In this document: positions 1 through 9,052 of the stretch, piece after piece
How positions within the stretch are numbered: position 1 is the first letter of the stretch
Layout of the letters: the number at the start of each line of letters is the position of its first letter
DNA from: an uncultured Methanomethylovorans sp.
Lineage (GTDB): Archaea > Halobacteriota > Methanosarcinia > Methanosarcinales > Methanosarcinaceae
Assembly (NCBI RefSeq): GCF_963678545.1
Contig: NZ_OY782870.1
Coordinates: forward strand, 1,054,001 to 1,118,000
Reading direction: 5' to 3'
Length of the DNA: 64,000 nucleotides
Program-made: the position numbers and the translations under genes
The notes under the pieces: generated by a model
What the model was told of the DNA's origin: nothing
What the model saw: the letters and a program-made list of their open reading frames with translations, nothing else
Databases searched by the model: none

Positions 1-10
1 GGAGCCTTAG

Positions 11-34
11 AAGTAATGCCAATGGGCATTACTT
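11..34 (+). terminator. Hairpin after the gene upstream of secY
   Basis: A perfect 10-bp stem (AAGTAATGCC pairing with GGCATTACTT) with a 4-nt loop, followed by a T-rich stretch. It lies just after a TAG at 8-10 that could close an upstream gene (rpl15 would be expected before secY, but too little is visible to say). It is probably a terminator or RNA-processing hairpin. Confidence 0.5.
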
Positions 35-160
35 ATTTCATTTTTGTATTATAACCAGTTATAGGGTGCAGCTTTATTAATGTAGACGTATATTTAGGTT
101 TATTAATTATCTCTAAGCATATATTCTGTGTTTGCATCTCCCAGCTTAAAGGGTGGAATG

Positions 161-1642
161 ATGAGTTTCAAGGAGAGTTTAGACCCCATATTTAAAAAAT
201 TGCCTGCAGTCGCAAGTCCAGAAGGCCACGTACATTTCAAGACCAAGATTATGTGGACATTGGGCGTACTTGTGCTATACTTTGCACTTGCCAACGTGCC
301 TTTATTTGGATTATCTGCAGATTCGATAGACTTATTTGAACAATACCGTGCCTTCTTTGCAGGGGCATCAAATTCATTGATTTTGCTTGGTATCGGTCCC
401 ATCGTTACCGCATCAATTGTGCTCCAGTTACTCGTGGGCGCAGATGTGATTAAATTGGATCTGTCTGATTCTTCTGACCAGGCTTTTTTCCAGGGTGCAC
501 AGAAATTTATGGTATTTGTGATGATTATACTGGAAGCGTTGCCCCAAATTATGGGTGGCTACATTCAGCCAGATCTTAATCTTGCTTCTTCCCTTGGTGT
601 AAGTGGAGCTATCATTACTCTGATTATTTTTATCCAGATATGTATCGGTGGAGTTCTAGTTCTTTTCATGGATGAAGTAGTTTCAAAATGGGGTATTGGC
701 TCAGGTGTCGGTCTTTTCATTGTTGCAGGTATTTCTCAGCAGATAGTTACCGGTCTCTTTAACTGGCAAGCCGATTCATCTGGTCTTCCCATTGGTTTTC
801 TGCCAAAGTGGATTTATATAATTCAAAATGAGGATTTAGTCAATTTATTCACAACTGGTCAGGGACTTGTATTTGTGCTTGTAAGAGGTGGGATACTGGC
901 GCTAGCAAGCACTATTCTCATATTCTTGCTTGTCGTTTACGTTGAAAGTACACGTATTGAGATTCCTTTAGCTCACAGTGCTGTAAGAGGAGCCAGGGGC
1001 AAGTTTCCTGTGAAGCTGATATATGCATCAGTTCTTCCTATGATCCTTGTCCGTGCACTTCAAGCCAACATTCAGTTAATAGGTCTCTTATTGAGTGGGA
1101 AGGGTATTACGTTCCTAGGTGAATATGTAGGTTCAAAACCGATTAATGGCCTGATGTATTACTTTGCACCTATTCACAGTCCATATGACTGGATCCCATC
1201 TCTTGTAAGGGATTCATTTTCCAGCATTGGCGCTCCAGTACCAGCCATCTGGCAGATAGGGCTGCATGTTTTTATTGATGCTGTATTCCTTATCGTAGGC
1301 GGAGTGATCTTTGCTTTGTTCTGGATCGAAACTACAGGTATGGGTGCAAAGCAAACTGCTCAGAAGGTGTTTAATTCCGGCATGCAGATACCAGGTTTCA
1401 GGCGGAATGTCGGTAGTATTGAGAAAGTGATGGTTCGTTATATCCCTAAAGTGACAGTCATAGGTGGCGTATTCATTGGTTTGCTCACACTTATTGCAAG
1501 TCTATTAGGCACTCTTGGAAGTGCAGGTGGAACTGGTCTGCTGCTTACTGTAAGTATTGTATATCGTCTGTATGAGGATATAGCATCAGAGCAGATGATG
1601 GAAATGCATCCAATGATCAGATCTTTCTTCGGAAAAGATTAA
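161..1642 (+). CDS. secY: Preprotein translocase subunit SecY
   Basis: Central channel subunit of the Sec translocase in the cytoplasmic membrane, working with SecE and Sec61-beta. About 493 residues with ten predicted membrane segments, as in archaeal SecY/Sec61-alpha. The N-terminus (SFKESLDPIFKKLPAVASP) and the stretch around RIEIPLAHSAVRGARGKFP, the cytoplasmic ribosome-binding loop, are typical. An in-frame ATG at 128 would add residues unlike the family. The GGTGG at 152-156 lies four bases before the ATG at 161, with another ATG at 158, so 161 is preferred. adk follows after 18 nt, as in the archaeal spc operon. Confidence 0.96.
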   Translation: MSFKESLDPIFKKLPAVASPEGHVHFKTKIMWTLGVLVLYFALANVPLFGLSADSIDLFEQYRAFFAGASNSLILLGIGPIVTASIVLQLLVGADVIKLDLSDSSDQAFFQGAQKFMVFVMIILEALPQIMGGYIQPDLNLASSLGVSGAIITLIIFIQICIGGVLVLFMDEVVSKWGIGSGVGLFIVAGISQQIVTGLFNWQADSSGLPIGFLPKWIYIIQNEDLVNLFTTGQGLVFVLVRGGILALASTILIFLLVVYVESTRIEIPLAHSAVRGARGKFPVKLIYASVLPMILVRALQANIQLIGLLLSGKGITFLGEYVGSKPINGLMYYFAPIHSPYDWIPSLVRDSFSSIGAPVPAIWQIGLHVFIDAVFLIVGGVIFALFWIETTGMGAKQTAQKVFNSGMQIPGFRRNVGSIEKVMVRYIPKVTVIGGVFIGLLTLIASLLGTLGSAGGTGLLLTVSIVYRLYEDIASEQMMEMHPMIRSFFGKD

Positions 1643-1660
1643 TGTAATGGGGAAATCTCG

Positions 1661-2311
1661 ATGAATATAGTATTATTTGGTCCGCCTGGTGCCGGTAAAG
1701 GCACTCAGGCCAAAGAGCTGGCTAAGCACTATAATATATCACATATCTCCACAGGCGACATATTACGCGCTAATGTAAGGGATGGCACAAAACTTGGAAT
1801 AAAGGCCAAGGAATATATGAATAAGGGGGAGCTTGTGCCAGATGAAGTACTAATCGGAATAATTAGAGATCGCATTCAACAGCCGGATTGCAAGCATGGG
1901 TACATGTTGGATGGTTATCCACGTACCATTCCTCAGGCAGAAGCTCTTAAAGACATTTTGGGGAAGGTAGGTAAGCCTATTGATGTTGTTCTAAATATCG
2001 AAGTTCCAGATAAAGAGCTTATAGGTAGATTGAGTGGGCGCAGAATGTGCTCATGTGGAGAAAGTTACCATATGATGTTCAATCCTCCTTTGAAGCAAGG
2101 AATATGTGACGTATGTGGTGGTAAACTATATCAGCGCGATGATGATAAGGAAGAGGTAGTTAGTCAAAGGCTTGAGGTGTATGCAGCCAAAACGAAGCCT
2201 CTTATTGATTACTATTCCAATATAAATATTCTTGTTAACATCGATGGAACAGGTACAGTTGAATCTGTTTTCAGGCAGATATGTGATGTGCTTGATTCAC
2301 ATCAGAAATAA
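1661..2311 (+). CDS. adk: Adenylate kinase
   Basis: Converts ATP and AMP to two ADP in the cytoplasm. The 216-residue protein has the P-loop GPPGAGKGT near residue 7, the AMP-binding stretch STGDILRANV, and DGYPRT. The LID carries four cysteines (CSC-G ... CDVC) around residues 128-150, so it is the long, zinc-binding form. This bacterial-like Adk is the one found in Methanosarcinales beside secY. Start ATG follows GGGGAAATC; it is co-transcribed with secY and the DUF106 gene. Confidence 0.96.
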   Translation: MNIVLFGPPGAGKGTQAKELAKHYNISHISTGDILRANVRDGTKLGIKAKEYMNKGELVPDEVLIGIIRDRIQQPDCKHGYMLDGYPRTIPQAEALKDILGKVGKPIDVVLNIEVPDKELIGRLSGRRMCSCGESYHMMFNPPLKQGICDVCGGKLYQRDDDKEEVVSQRLEVYAAKTKPLIDYYSNINILVNIDGTGTVESVFRQICDVLDSHQK

Positions 2312-2325
2312 AAGCGAGGATTATC

Positions 2326-2946
2326 GTGGTAAGTGCCGAATTTAAAAAGAAAGCTGATCATATGCTGCTGGCCTTGGGCTTGTCTCTTATGATTGGAATA
2401 ATGATCTTAGGGCAGAGTTTTAGAGTAGCTCTTGGGACAGCAATGGGTGTTTTTATGGACCCCCTCGCTAATTTGGTGGGAGCATCAAACTTCCATCTGA
2501 TTCTGTTCATAATGGCTTCTATTACGGCTCTTTATGCTTCCCTTATTCAGAAATATACCATTGACTGGGAATTGATGCGCAATACTCAGGAAGGGATGCG
2601 TGTGTTTCAGAAAGAGTACAGAGAAGCCCAGATCGCTAACAACACTGCTGTAATGAAAAAGCTCGAGGAACAGAGAACAAAGATGATGGCTGACCAGATG
2701 GAAATGTCCAAGCAGCAATTCAAGCCTATGGCATACATCAGTATCATTTCACTGCCTTTGTTCATGTGGGCCTATCATTTCATTTCAGGACATGCTGGAG
2801 CATCTCTTAATTTTCCTTTCTGGGGACATCAGGTGATTACTGATAAGGCGTTCGGCCCGATACAATATTGGATATTCTGGTATTTCATTACGTCTCTTGC
2901 TGTTAGTCAGTTGATAAGGAAAGCTTTGGATGTTGGTGGAGCATAA
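2326..2946 (+). CDS. DUF106 (EMC3/TMCO1-like) membrane protein of the Oxa1 superfamily
   Basis: A 206-residue membrane protein with one N-terminal hydrophobic segment, a second near residue 55, a charged coiled-coil hairpin (about residues 80-130, with YREAQIANNTAVMKKLEEQRTK-like composition) and C-terminal membrane segments. This is the architecture of archaeal DUF106, a YidC/Oxa1/Get1/EMC3 relative proposed to act as a membrane insertase next to SecY. The start is GTG at 2326, preceded by GCGAGGA at a spacing of five. The stop TAA overlaps the cmk ATG by one base. Confidence 0.9.
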   Translation: MVSAEFKKKADHMLLALGLSLMIGIMILGQSFRVALGTAMGVFMDPLANLVGASNFHLILFIMASITALYASLIQKYTIDWELMRNTQEGMRVFQKEYREAQIANNTAVMKKLEEQRTKMMADQMEMSKQQFKPMAYISIISLPLFMWAYHFISGHAGASLNFPFWGHQVITDKAFGPIQYWIFWYFITSLAVSQLIRKALDVGGA

Positions 2947-3482
2947 TGCTTATCACCGTTAGTGGGCTGCCAGGTAGCGGTACCACTACAGTTTCTAATT
3001 TGCTTGCTAAACACTATGGAATGGAAATGATTTCTGCTGGAGAAGTCTTCCGTACTCTTGCAAAAGAGAGAGGTGTCTCTCTGGCTGAATTTGGAGAATT
3101 GGCAGAAAAGGATGATTCTATAGACATTCAGATAGACAAACGCCAACAGGAAATTGCAGCTACTAGAGATCATATTATACTGGAAGGCAGACTTGCTGGT
3201 CATATGGCTCCTCGTGCGTTGAAGGTATGGCTGAAAGCACCAGTGGAAGTGCGGGTTCAAAGAATTGTTGGCCGTGAAAGCACTTCTTTTGAACAAGCTA
3301 TGAAAGAAACTCTTGAAAGAGAAGCTTCAGAGGCTTTAAGGTATCGTGAGATTCATGGCATTGATATATGCGATCTATCAGTTTATGACATTGTAATAGA
3401 TTCAAATACATGGAACCAGTTTCAGATCGCTCATATTCTTTCTTCATGTATAGATGTTCTAATCAATAAAGGGGGAGAATAG
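2946..3482 (+). CDS. cmk: Cytidylate kinase (archaeal type)
   Basis: Phosphorylates CMP and dCMP with ATP for pyrimidine nucleotide supply. The 178-residue protein begins with the P-loop GLPGSGTTT and has LEGRLAGHMA and REASEALRYREIHGID, characteristic of the short archaeal Cmk. Start ATG overlaps the previous stop (TAATG), indicating translational coupling. It sits at its usual place between the DUF106 gene and truB. Confidence 0.94.
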   Translation: MLITVSGLPGSGTTTVSNLLAKHYGMEMISAGEVFRTLAKERGVSLAEFGELAEKDDSIDIQIDKRQQEIAATRDHIILEGRLAGHMAPRALKVWLKAPVEVRVQRIVGRESTSFEQAMKETLEREASEALRYREIHGIDICDLSVYDIVIDSNTWNQFQIAHILSSCIDVLINKGGE

Positions 3483-3486
3483 ACAG

Positions 3487-4506
3487 TTGAAAGCTCCTGA
3501 TTCATCTTTTTTTTTAGAAAACGATCATATTGAACTTCTCCATAAAACAAAAGCATTTACTGACTCTTCTTATGGGTGTCCTCCTAGCATGCGTCCTATT
3601 GGACAGCATTTGCTTATGGGTGTAGTCAATCTCAACAAACCAAGTGGTCCAACCAGCCATGAAGTTACTGCATGGGTCAAAGCTATTCTGGGTTTGCAGC
3701 GAGCAGGCCATTCCGGCTCTCTGGATCCGGGTGTAACTGGCTTGCTTCCAATAATGCTTGGAAAGGCCACAAAGACGGTTTCTGCACTTCGCCTTTCTGG
3801 AAAAGAATATGTATGTCTCATGAGGTTGCATGATCTTATTCCCGAGAGGAGTATCAGGAAGGTCTGCTCAGAATTTACAGGCCCTCTATATCAGATGCCT
3901 CCCGTGATCTCTGCAGTAAAACGTTCCATACGTATTAGACATATCTATTATCTCGATGTGCTAGAGATAGATGGTCCTATGGTGCTAATGAGGGTTGGTT
4001 GTGAGGCCGGTACATATATACGAAAGTTTTGTCACGATCTCGGTTTGGCATTAGGCTGCGGGGCGCACATGCAACAACTTATAAGAACAAGGACAGGACC
4101 GTTTAAAGAGGACACAGCCATAACTATGCAGGAATTGAAGGATGCGTTCGTTTTCTGGGAGGAAGAAGGTCGTGAAGATGAACTACGAAGGGTAGTAAGA
4201 CCTATGGAAGAAGGTTTGTCTCATCTTCCCAGAATCATAGTTCGAGACAGTGCTGTGGATGCGCTTTGCCATGGTGCTTCTCTTGCAGTGCCGGGAATAG
4301 TAAGCCTTGATCCAGGGATAAAGCAGGACCAGCAGATATGTATCCTTACGTTGAAAGGTGAAGCGGTTGCAATAGCTACATCAAAGATGGATTCGGCCAG
4401 TATTATGAATGCCAGCAATGGAATGGTAGCATGCACCGAAAGAGTAATAATGGATGTGGATGTTTACCCTAAATGCTGGCACAGGCGAAATGCCGAGGTA
4501 GTCTAG
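3487..4506 (+). CDS. truB: Archaeal tRNA/rRNA pseudouridine synthase Cbf5/TruB
   Basis: Catalytic subunit of archaeal H/ACA ribonucleoproteins (with Nop10, Gar1 and L7Ae); it also makes pseudouridine 55 in tRNA. The motif GHSGSLDPGVTG contains the catalytic Asp80; KPSGPTSHEV and GTYIRKFCHDLG are the other synthase motifs. A PUA domain follows from about residue 248. The start is TTG at 3487, 13 nt after GGGGGA in the end of cmk; the N-terminal extension before GVVNLNKP matches the archaeal family, which argues for this early start. The last 15 bases, including the TAG stop, lie inside the tRNA-Ser gene. Confidence 0.93.
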   Translation: MKAPDSSFFLENDHIELLHKTKAFTDSSYGCPPSMRPIGQHLLMGVVNLNKPSGPTSHEVTAWVKAILGLQRAGHSGSLDPGVTGLLPIMLGKATKTVSALRLSGKEYVCLMRLHDLIPERSIRKVCSEFTGPLYQMPPVISAVKRSIRIRHIYYLDVLEIDGPMVLMRVGCEAGTYIRKFCHDLGLALGCGAHMQQLIRTRTGPFKEDTAITMQELKDAFVFWEEEGREDELRRVVRPMEEGLSHLPRIIVRDSAVDALCHGASLAVPGIVSLDPGIKQDQQICILTLKGEAVAIATSKMDSASIMNASNGMVACTERVIMDVDVYPKCWHRRNAEVV

Positions 4507-4575
4507 TGGTAGGGCGCAAGCCTGGAAAGCTTGTGGGGCTTCAGCCCCTCGGGAGTTCGAATCTCCCCCTCGGCG
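4492..4575 (+). tRNA. tRNA-Ser (anticodon GGA)
   Basis: Acceptor arms GCCGAGG (4492-4498) and CCTCGGC (4568-4574) pair perfectly. The anticodon stem CAAGC/GCTTG encloses loop CTGGAAA with anticodon GGA at 4524-4526. The long variable arm (GGGGCTTCAGCCCC region) is that of a class II tRNA, and GTTCGAATC gives the T-loop. No intron; CCA is not encoded. The D arm contains the stop codon of truB. An eight-T run at 4592-4599 probably ends transcription. Confidence 0.97.
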
Positions 4576-4667
4576 TAACAATTATGTAATCTTTTTTTTA
4601 AATCATTATTTCTTAATCACATCAAAGACCGAATGTGAACTGTTATTACCATTAAACCTAGCATTGA

Positions 4668-5516
4668 TTACTTCTTTTCTGGAATGTTTATGAACCAATC
4701 TATCAGATGTCCGGATATGCTTGTCTTTGTAGGGATAAGCGGTAGTCCATCCTTTTTGAACCATGCAGCCTCTATTATCTCTTTACCGTCAACGCAAATT
4801 TCCCCGTCTGCATAGTCTGCAATGAAGCCTATCATAAGAGAATTGGGAAATGGCCAAGGTTGGCTTGCGAAATATCTGATATTTTTTACATTCAATCCGA
4901 CTTCTTCCATAACCTCTCTTCTCACGGCGTGTTCAAGAGTTTCTCCAGGTTCTACAAAGCCTGCGAGTATACTGTACATGTCTGGTCTGAAATGAGAAGA
5001 TCGTGCCAGAAGCACTTCATCTTCCTTCATCACCAAGGCTATAATAGCTGGAGATAAACGGGGATATGTGAAAAAATCGCATTTTGAACACTTTTTTCCT
5101 CTATCCTCTAAGGCTTCCATAAGGCCGCCACATCGTCCACAATATTTACTAGTCAGCTCAAATTCTACAAGTTGCACTGCTCTTCCGGCAAGTGCCAGCA
5201 TCCTCTCATCAACTTGCCCTATAAGGTCTCTTAAGAGGACCAATTGTAGTTCTTCATGTAATCCCTCGTGAGACTCAAGTCCTATAGCATAGCATAGTTT
5301 TTCATCAAGTTCTCCTATATATTGTATGATCTTTTTGTCTTGTGTGCTTTCAATATTTTCATGGAGAATCGTTGGAGAACCAGTTGAGTTCAGAGAGCTT
5401 GTTACTACTTTTCCGTTATGGATATATATGTAACAAGAAGGTCTCTCTTTCAAATTAGCAGATAATGGATAAGTAAAATCAAGCTCATCATTAGAGAAAG
5501 GCATTCTTTGGCACAT
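4668..5516 (-). CDS. nudC: NAD(+)/NADH diphosphatase NudC
   Basis: Nudix hydrolase that splits NAD(H) to NMN(H) and AMP; bacterial homologues also remove NAD caps from RNA. The zinc ribbon has C126, C129, C143 and C146. The Nudix box starts at G186 (GFVEPGETLEHAVRREVMEE, residues 186-205) and the NudC signature SQPWPFPNS is at 218-226. The 282-residue length is usual. It lies convergent to the truB/tRNA-Ser unit and 91 nt downstream of the S-layer gene, which reads the same way. Confidence 0.95.
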   Translation of the reverse strand: MCQRMPFSNDELDFTYPLSANLKERPSCYIYIHNGKVVTSSLNSTGSPTILHENIESTQDKKIIQYIGELDEKLCYAIGLESHEGLHEELQLVLLRDLIGQVDERMLALAGRAVQLVEFELTSKYCGRCGGLMEALEDRGKKCSKCDFFTYPRLSPAIIALVMKEDEVLLARSSHFRPDMYSILAGFVEPGETLEHAVRREVMEEVGLNVKNIRYFASQPWPFPNSLMIGFIADYADGEICVDGKEIIEAAWFKKDGLPLIPTKTSISGHLIDWFINIPEKK

Positions 5517-5607
5517 ATGCTGGTAATATCTATTTTGTCAATTTAATCTATTGGTCATAGAAATAGCTAAATAAAAAAGGATAATGGTCAATATGAGTAG
5601 AGGGTTT

Positions 5608-8238
5608 TTAAAGTCCCTTCTTTTTGACCCTCTTCTCCATTTTTTCTCTCTTTTTGACCATTGAATATCCTACTCCAAATACTATCAAAATGATAACAAG
5701 TCCAATTCCGATGTAGGGAAGTATGCTCTTCTTTTGTACTTCAAACTCAAGCTCTTCAGTTCCCACATGAGCTTCATAAATACCTTCTTCTGGGGACATA
5801 TAAGTGAAGTTCAACAAAGCACTTTCTCCGATTTCGAGGGCAACTGTTTGAGTATCAACCACCGATCCATTGATCTTTAGTTCTACTTTTTCTTCTCCTG
5901 CTGCAGTACCCATGTTTGTTATCTCTGTTGAAAGGTTCATATTTTCTTCTTCTGTAGGGTCAATGGGCATGATTTTAATTCCGGAATATACGAATTTAGG
6001 CTCACGAACAATGACTTCTAGGTTGTATTCCGCAGGGAGGAATCCATCAGGAACAGTTTTGATTTTGTGAATTCCTGGATCTTTTACTTTATATTCCAGT
6101 TTTCCTTCATCAGAAGTATTGCCGATGATTTTCCCATCATATAATAATTGGACTCCAGGCACGGATTCGCCACTTAAGGATTTCACTGTAGATAATGTAA
6201 CTTTGTCTCCTTCATACACTTTTTCAGCAGATATCTCTATTCTGATCTTTCGAGTTTCATCATCTCTTGCAATAACTTCAATTTCCTTTGATGCTGATAC
6301 AAATCCATCCTTAGAGGCAATGGCCTTAAACTTCCCACCTTTGTATGCAGCGTATTTAATAATGCCTTCCTCTGAAGTTATACCTAATTCTTCTTGGTTG
6401 ATACTAACAACAGCATTTCCTACAGCTCCTCCCCGTGAGGAAACTTCTATACTGGCAGTTTCTCCTTCTATGATGGTTTTAGGAATATCAATGTCTAGTG
6501 ATTCAAGGGGGGTTGTATTTTTCTCTATGAATGGGTAATATCTTAGGTTATTGGAATCTGCTACACGAAACTGCATGTTGCCCATGATTTCTATTGATTT
6601 ATCTCTTGAAAGAGAGATATCATCTGAGTTTTTCATGGTTATCCCTTCACCAGAAAAATCAGTCACTTTCATTGTTCCATATTTTTCATCAATGTTTATA
6701 GTTACGTATTCTTGGGACACCTGAAATATACCTTTAATAAAAACAGCATTAGTTTCAGTTCCTTTGAAAATATGATCTATGTGTACAACTATCAGGGGCA
6801 CATTCTCAATATTTCCAACATTTGAACTATATGCATAATCTTCATTTGAAGCTACTGTGTCGCTATCTACCATGCTACCATTTTTGTAAAGAGAAAGAAA
6901 TACGCTGCTTCCATCAGTGTTTACTTCGTTTACTTCTAATTCGTAGCCTTCTTCCAACAGTAATGAAGATCCTGAATATACTCTTTTTTTCTCTTCGTTA
7001 TCTATCAGCACTTTTGCAAGCTCACCATTTGAAACAAGGCTTATGCCATCTGAAAACTTATTATCGGGGTAGCCTGCAAAATATTTGTCTGCAAGGAATC
7101 CTATAACTTCGAATTCTCCCCACTCGCCATGTTCGAACCTTACTTCTTCAGGTTTGCTTTTATATTCAAGTTTATTTTTCTCTATAGTTCTGTCATCGAT
7201 CTTTTCAACGGTAAGTGATTCTGTGCCAATACCTTCATCAATATTATAATAGAAGCCTTCAAAGTTCATGGGTGTCCACTTGAATTCTTCTTCTGCTACT
7301 GAACCCCTGAGGACATAATTTCCGGGCTTGGACATTTCTATCATGGGTGCAAATCTAAGTGTATTGTTATTAGCCACTATCAATTTGAGTTTTCCCATAA
7401 TGTCAACAGTATCTCCTTTTGTAAGCATTATCTTCTCCTGGTTCTTCATTGTTATCTTTTCAGGAGATATGGAGGTGATTTCCATTTTTCCGTAAGTATC
7501 ACTTGAATTGATACTTGAGAGCTCGTCAGATATCTGGAATACGCCATCTATGAATACTGCATTTGTCTCTGTTCCTTTGAAGATATCATCCAGGTGTACT
7601 GCAATGATAGCTACTTCATCATTTAAACCTAGGTCCCTTTTATAGGTATAATCGCTATTTGATCCCACAAAATCCGTGTCAATGTGTTCCCCATTCTTGC
7701 TAAGATCAATTAGCACTTTTTTTCCATCTTTGTCTACTTCTCTTATTTCCAGCTCATAGCCTTCTTCCAGTATAAGTGAGGAACCAGTGTAAAGTGATTT
7801 TCTTTCATTGCTATCAATCAGTATTTTTGAAAGCTTTTCATTTGCCATAAGGCTAATATTGTCGCTGAAATCAGTGTTAGAATATCCTGCAAAATATCTT
7901 TCGGCCATAAAACCAATTGCTTGATATTCTCCCCATTCAGTATATTCAAAATCACTATTTACAGGTCTTGTTTCGTAGATCATATTTTCAGCATTGATTG
8001 TTCTCTCTTCGCTATTTCTGAGATTTACTGTAAGATTTTCAGATCCTTCTCCTGTATTGAAATCGTAGTAAAATCCAGAGAAACTTTGAGGCGTCCATGT
8101 ATATTCAAGGCTTAAATTTTGATTTTCGTCCCATATTCTATTCCCGGTGGAATTTGTGGAAACAGCATCTGATATTCCACATAGTATTATAAGACAGAAT
8201 AAAGCTCCGCCTATGATAACTTTCTTCAATTCACGCAA
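5608..8238 (-). CDS. S-layer tile protein with two DUF1608-type domains
   Basis: An 876-residue surface protein built like the Methanosarcina S-layer protein. A signal peptide (residues about 1-26) is followed by two homologous S-layer domains, starting near residue 45 (WTPQSFSGFYYDFNTGEG) and residue 317 (WTPMNFEGFYYNIDEGIG). Each contains EYQAIGF/FEVIGF, FAGYxxxxFSD and GTETNAVFI. Ig-like and CARDB-like beta domains (about 590-830) form a stalk, then a membrane helix near 840-860 and a basic tail KKREKMEKRVKKKGL. Several N-x-S/T sites are present. The start is TTG at 8238 with AGGAGAT eight bases away. It could be the main S-layer protein or one of several paralogues. Confidence 0.9.
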   Translation of the reverse strand: MRELKKVIIGGALFCLIILCGISDAVSTNSTGNRIWDENQNLSLEYTWTPQSFSGFYYDFNTGEGSENLTVNLRNSEERTINAENMIYETRPVNSDFEYTEWGEYQAIGFMAERYFAGYSNTDFSDNISLMANEKLSKILIDSNERKSLYTGSSLILEEGYELEIREVDKDGKKVLIDLSKNGEHIDTDFVGSNSDYTYKRDLGLNDEVAIIAVHLDDIFKGTETNAVFIDGVFQISDELSSINSSDTYGKMEITSISPEKITMKNQEKIMLTKGDTVDIMGKLKLIVANNNTLRFAPMIEMSKPGNYVLRGSVAEEEFKWTPMNFEGFYYNIDEGIGTESLTVEKIDDRTIEKNKLEYKSKPEEVRFEHGEWGEFEVIGFLADKYFAGYPDNKFSDGISLVSNGELAKVLIDNEEKKRVYSGSSLLLEEGYELEVNEVNTDGSSVFLSLYKNGSMVDSDTVASNEDYAYSSNVGNIENVPLIVVHIDHIFKGTETNAVFIKGIFQVSQEYVTINIDEKYGTMKVTDFSGEGITMKNSDDISLSRDKSIEIMGNMQFRVADSNNLRYYPFIEKNTTPLESLDIDIPKTIIEGETASIEVSSRGGAVGNAVVSINQEELGITSEEGIIKYAAYKGGKFKAIASKDGFVSASKEIEVIARDDETRKIRIEISAEKVYEGDKVTLSTVKSLSGESVPGVQLLYDGKIIGNTSDEGKLEYKVKDPGIHKIKTVPDGFLPAEYNLEVIVREPKFVYSGIKIMPIDPTEEENMNLSTEITNMGTAAGEEKVELKINGSVVDTQTVALEIGESALLNFTYMSPEEGIYEAHVGTEELEFEVQKKSILPYIGIGLVIILIVFGVGYSMVKKREKMEKRVKKKGL

Positions 8239-8593
8239 CTATGACCATCTCCTAAATAACCATTCAAAGTAAAGAGCTGATCATTTATTCTATCGGTTTT
8301 TACTCAGAATGGACATTCATCCTCAGTGCTAACATATGGTGTAATTATATATTAATATTTATTTATTCATCTATTATAAAATCTTTCACTATTTTTCTTA
8401 AAAAAGAAAATACTTTCTATTTTTCAAAATCTTTATTGACTTCAGGCAGCAATAGGGTTATATATCAACACGATATTATGAGCGGCATCAGTTTATATTC
8501 CGTTAGGATATGCAGTCCATCCCCTTCAAGGGGAGTGTCGACAAATATGTCGAGGCTACAGGATACAACGTATCCCTAAGGAGGACATAAATT
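8239..8593. promoter_or_regulatory. Divergent promoter region between the S-layer gene and rps13
   Basis: A 355-nt gene-free stretch. For the ribosomal operon, TTATATAT at 8458-8465 is a good TATA box and predicts a start of transcription near 8488, giving a leader of about 105 nt. For the S-layer gene, the AT-rich block at about 8341-8365 could hold the TATA box, implying a leader of roughly 80 nt. The rest is AT-rich with no reading frame that I can support. Confidence 0.6.
8520..8575 (+). promoter_or_regulatory. Three consecutive hairpins in the rps13 leader
   Basis: Three short perfect stems stand in a row directly before the ribosome-binding site AAGGAGG at 8578-8584. They are TCCCC/GGGGA (8520-8524 with 8530-8534), TCGACA/TGTCGA (8538-8543 with 8548-8553) and GGATAC/GTATCC (8561-8566 with 8570-8575). 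All would be in the transcript expected from the TATA box at 8458. An autoregulatory leader for the S13-S4-S11-RpoD operon is possible but not shown. Confidence 0.5.
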
Positions 8594-9040
8594 ATGGCAG
8601 ATGAAGAAATAAGACATCTAGTCCGTATCATGAATACTGACCTCAAAGGTGAAATGCCTGTTGAGTATGCATTAACTGGTATTCCTGGTATTGGAAGAAG
8701 AACCTCAAAGATTCTTGTGGAAAGCACTGGTATAGACCCATTGGCAGTAATTGGCTATCTCCCTGATGAGGATGTTGCAAAGCTTGATCAGGCTATCAGT
8801 AGTTTTGAGCAGTCTATGCCTACATGGATGCTAAACAGACAGAAAGATCTTTTGACCGGGGAGGACAAGCACCTTCTTGGACAGGATATCCTGCTTACAT
8901 TGAGGGAAGATCTGAACACTCTTAAGAAGATCAGGTGCTACCGTGGTATAAGGCACGAGCGTGGTCTTAAGGTAAGGGGTCAGAGGACAAAGTCCACTGG
9001 TAGACGTGGCAGCACCATTGGTGTAAGCAAGAAGAAATGA
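8594..9040 (+). CDS. rps13: 30S ribosomal protein S13 (uS13)
   Basis: Head protein of the small subunit, contacting 16S rRNA, S19 and tRNA. The 148-residue sequence has the archaeal/eukaryotic form with the helix-hairpin motif [14 protein letters not shown] and the basic tail [23 protein letters not shown] at 8578-8584 lies nine bases before the ATG. First gene of the S13-S4-S11-RpoD operon. Confidence 0.98.
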   Translation: MADEEIRHLVRIMNTDLKGEMPVEYALTGIPGIGRRTSKILVESTGIDPLAVIGYLPDEDVAKLDQAISSFEQSMPTWMLNRQKDLLTGEDKHLLGQDILLTLREDLNTLKKIRCYRGIRHERGLKVRGQRTKSTGRRGSTIGVSKKK

Positions 9041-9052
9041 TAGGGTGATTTT

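Noticed and set aside
5068..5271. Plus-strand open frames inside nudC and other long antisense frames
   Set aside because: They lie opposite well-supported genes, have no conserved motifs and no ribosome-binding sites.
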